64,000 nt of DNA. Source: Jiulongibacter sp966250325. GTDB lineage: Bacteria > Bacteroidota > Bacteroidia > Cytophagales > Spirosomataceae. Location: NCBI GenBank assembly GCA_966250325.1, contig CBINGY010000012.1, forward strand, positions 1 to 64,000, in the 5' to 3' direction. The notes beneath the pieces are model-generated. The model did no database searches and was not told the origin of the DNA. It saw nothing but the letters and a program-made list of their open reading frames with translations. Numbering within the stretch: position 1 is the stretch's first letter; each line of letters begins with the position of its first letter. This document shows, one piece after another, positions 63,391 through 64,000 of the stretch. The translations under genes and the position numbers were made by a program.

Positions 63391-63423
63391 GATGAAGTGT
63401 AATTGTACGATGAAGTGTAATTG
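63391..63423. repeat. 15-base direct repeat in the ald leader
   Basis: GATGAAGTGTAATTG occurs at 63391-63405 and again at 63409-63423, period 18. Both copies are between the -7 element and the ald ATG, within the leader of ald. Confidence 0.85.
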
Positions 63424-63428
63424 CGTTG

Positions 63429-63436
63429 CAAAGATA
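63429..63436 (-). promoter_or_regulatory. Candidate -7 element of ald
   Basis: The minus strand reads TATCTTTG followed by C, a good match to TAnnTTTG, 51 bases before the ald ATG. The -33 region is not recognisable. Confidence 0.5.
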
Positions 63437-63479
63437 AATAGAGCGAATTATTTTTTAATATTCTTCCATATTTAAGAAA

Positions 63480-63498
63480 ATTATTCTTTTAGAATAAT
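63480..63498. promoter_or_regulatory. Inverted repeat upstream of the Lrp gene
   Basis: ATTATTCT (63480-63487), TTT, AGAATAAT (63491-63498) is a perfect 8-base inverted repeat. It covers the -33 region of the candidate Lrp promoter, and its AT-rich symmetry suits an Lrp/AsnC-type site; autoregulation is inferred. Confidence 0.5.
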
Positions 63499-63517
63499 CT
63501 CAAAAAGATGATACTTC

Positions 63518-63525
63518 TATATTTG
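63518..63525 (+). promoter_or_regulatory. Candidate -7 element of the Lrp gene
   Basis: TATATTTG followed by C matches TAnnTTTG, 53 bases before the ATG at 63579. Confidence 0.5.
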
Positions 63526-63578
63526 CAAAAAAGAGAGGCCTCAAAAAGAGATTTCTTCTGCTTGCATACCTTTTTTAG

Positions 63579-64000
63579 ATGGATACGACCGATAAAAAAA
63601 TACTCAAACTACTTCAGCAAAATGCCAGACTCACCTATAAAGAGATTGCTGAACAGATTAATCTTTCGCAAACACCTGTTTTTGACAGAATAAAACGTCT
63701 GGAAAACGAGGGAATCATAGAACGATATGTAACAATTCTCAACAAGAAAAAAGTGGGCGGAGGCCTTATCGTTTACTCACAGGTAACGCTCAACAATCAG
63801 ACAGAAAACGTATCCAGCAAATTTGATGCAGCCATTAGAGAACTCCCGGAGGTAGTGGAATGCAGTTTCGTTTCAGGAAGTTTCGATTATTTGCTGAAGA
63901 TCATTGTTCCGGATATGGAAACGTACCATGTTTTTCACCAGAAAAAGCTTTCAGCAATTGAAGGCGTGGCACAGATTAACAGCTACTTTGTTATGTCAGA
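63579..64000 (+). CDS. Lrp/AsnC family transcriptional regulator (3-prime truncated)
   Basis: The frame opens at ATG 63579 and runs off the window after about 140 residues, so perhaps only the last ten or so are missing. The N-terminal helix-turn-helix (LTYKEIAEQINLSQTPVFDR) is followed by the RAM/AsnC ligand domain (VECSFVSGSFDYLLKIIVPD). Lrp-type regulators bind amino acids and form octamers on DNA. The divergent ald gene makes alanine the likely signal and ald the likely target, as for AldR-type regulators; this is inference. The inverted repeat at 63480-63498 may be its own site. Confidence 0.93.
   Translation, partial: MDTTDKKILKLLQQNARLTYKEIAEQINLSQTPVFDRIKRLENEGIIERYVTILNKKKVGGGLIVYSQVTLNNQTENVSSKFDAAIRELPEVVECSFVSGSFDYLLKIIVPDMETYHVFHQKKLSAIEGVAQINSYFVMS

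Overview
The window reads as an ordinary chromosomal stretch of a Bacteroidota bacterium, probably a pigmented Cytophagales-type marine or soil organism. The genus is not identifiable from sequence alone. Supporting signs are: a type IX secretion sorting domain on a CotH-like protein; Bacteroidota-typical families (DUF4834, DUF4835, a malic enzyme fused to phosphotransacetylase); the pheT / coiled-coil / zapA / rny order; bacillithiol deacetylase BshB1; promoter -7 elements of the form TAnnTTTG; few recognisable Shine-Dalgarno sequences; and several probable TTG or GTG starts. Coding density is high. No rRNA, tRNA, CRISPR array, insertion sequence, phage or integrase was seen. No gene-free gap exceeds 300 bases; the longest are 61981-62277 (promoter/inverted repeat for crtI and a terminator for ald) and 42906-43180 (AT-rich, nothing recognised).

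Layout. 1-10.3 kb: end of a glutaminase gene, OsmC peroxidase, M61 peptidase, a lipoprotein glycan hydrolase, a thioredoxin-like protein, DUF4834, DoxX, a large PQQ-type dehydrogenase/PKD/cytochrome c fusion, and a YCII-domain gene broken by one in-frame TAA. 10.3-18.7 kb: DUF3108, a zinc aminopeptidase, recA, DUF4359, then pheT, a coiled-coil gene, zapA and rny, ending in a strong terminator. 18.8-25.6 kb: a collagen-like lipoprotein, the CotH/T9SS protein, then a minus-strand run hisS-mltG-thioesterase-brkB-elaA and a 47-residue basic protein behind a textbook Bacteroidota promoter. 25.6-42 kb: a zinc-ribbon methyltransferase, a secreted TIM-barrel enzyme, an ECF sigma factor with a membrane partner, DUF72, an SDR, coaBC-DUF4835, a sugar isomerase, a dicarboxylate carrier, a paraoxonase-like protein and maeB.

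42-52.5 kb is the main accessory block. It holds a secreted protein with a duplicated module, five glycan-transfer enzymes or relatives, a Wzx-type flippase, a DUF268 methyltransferase, an FkbM methyltransferase interrupted by two adjacent stops, and a YfhO membrane protein. It looks like part of a surface-polysaccharide locus; no polymerase or chain-length/export gene is seen. 52.5-59 kb: bshB1, an M23/LysM peptidase and trxB (thiol redox and wall), a PorE-like OmpA protein, hemJ and a small conserved gene. 58.4-62 kb: crtI-crtB-crtZ with a subclass B1 metallo-beta-lactamase gene 5 bases behind crtZ. 62.3-64 kb: alanine dehydrogenase divergent from a truncated Lrp/AsnC regulator, with repeats between them that look like operators.

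No clear new multi-gene system was found. The best leads are the B1 metallo-beta-lactamase in the carotenoid gene run, the paraoxonase-like protein with all metal and histidine positions, the two broken genes, the duplicated secreted module, and the repeats near crtI, ald and the Lrp gene. Family names rest on reading motifs by eye; no database search was run.
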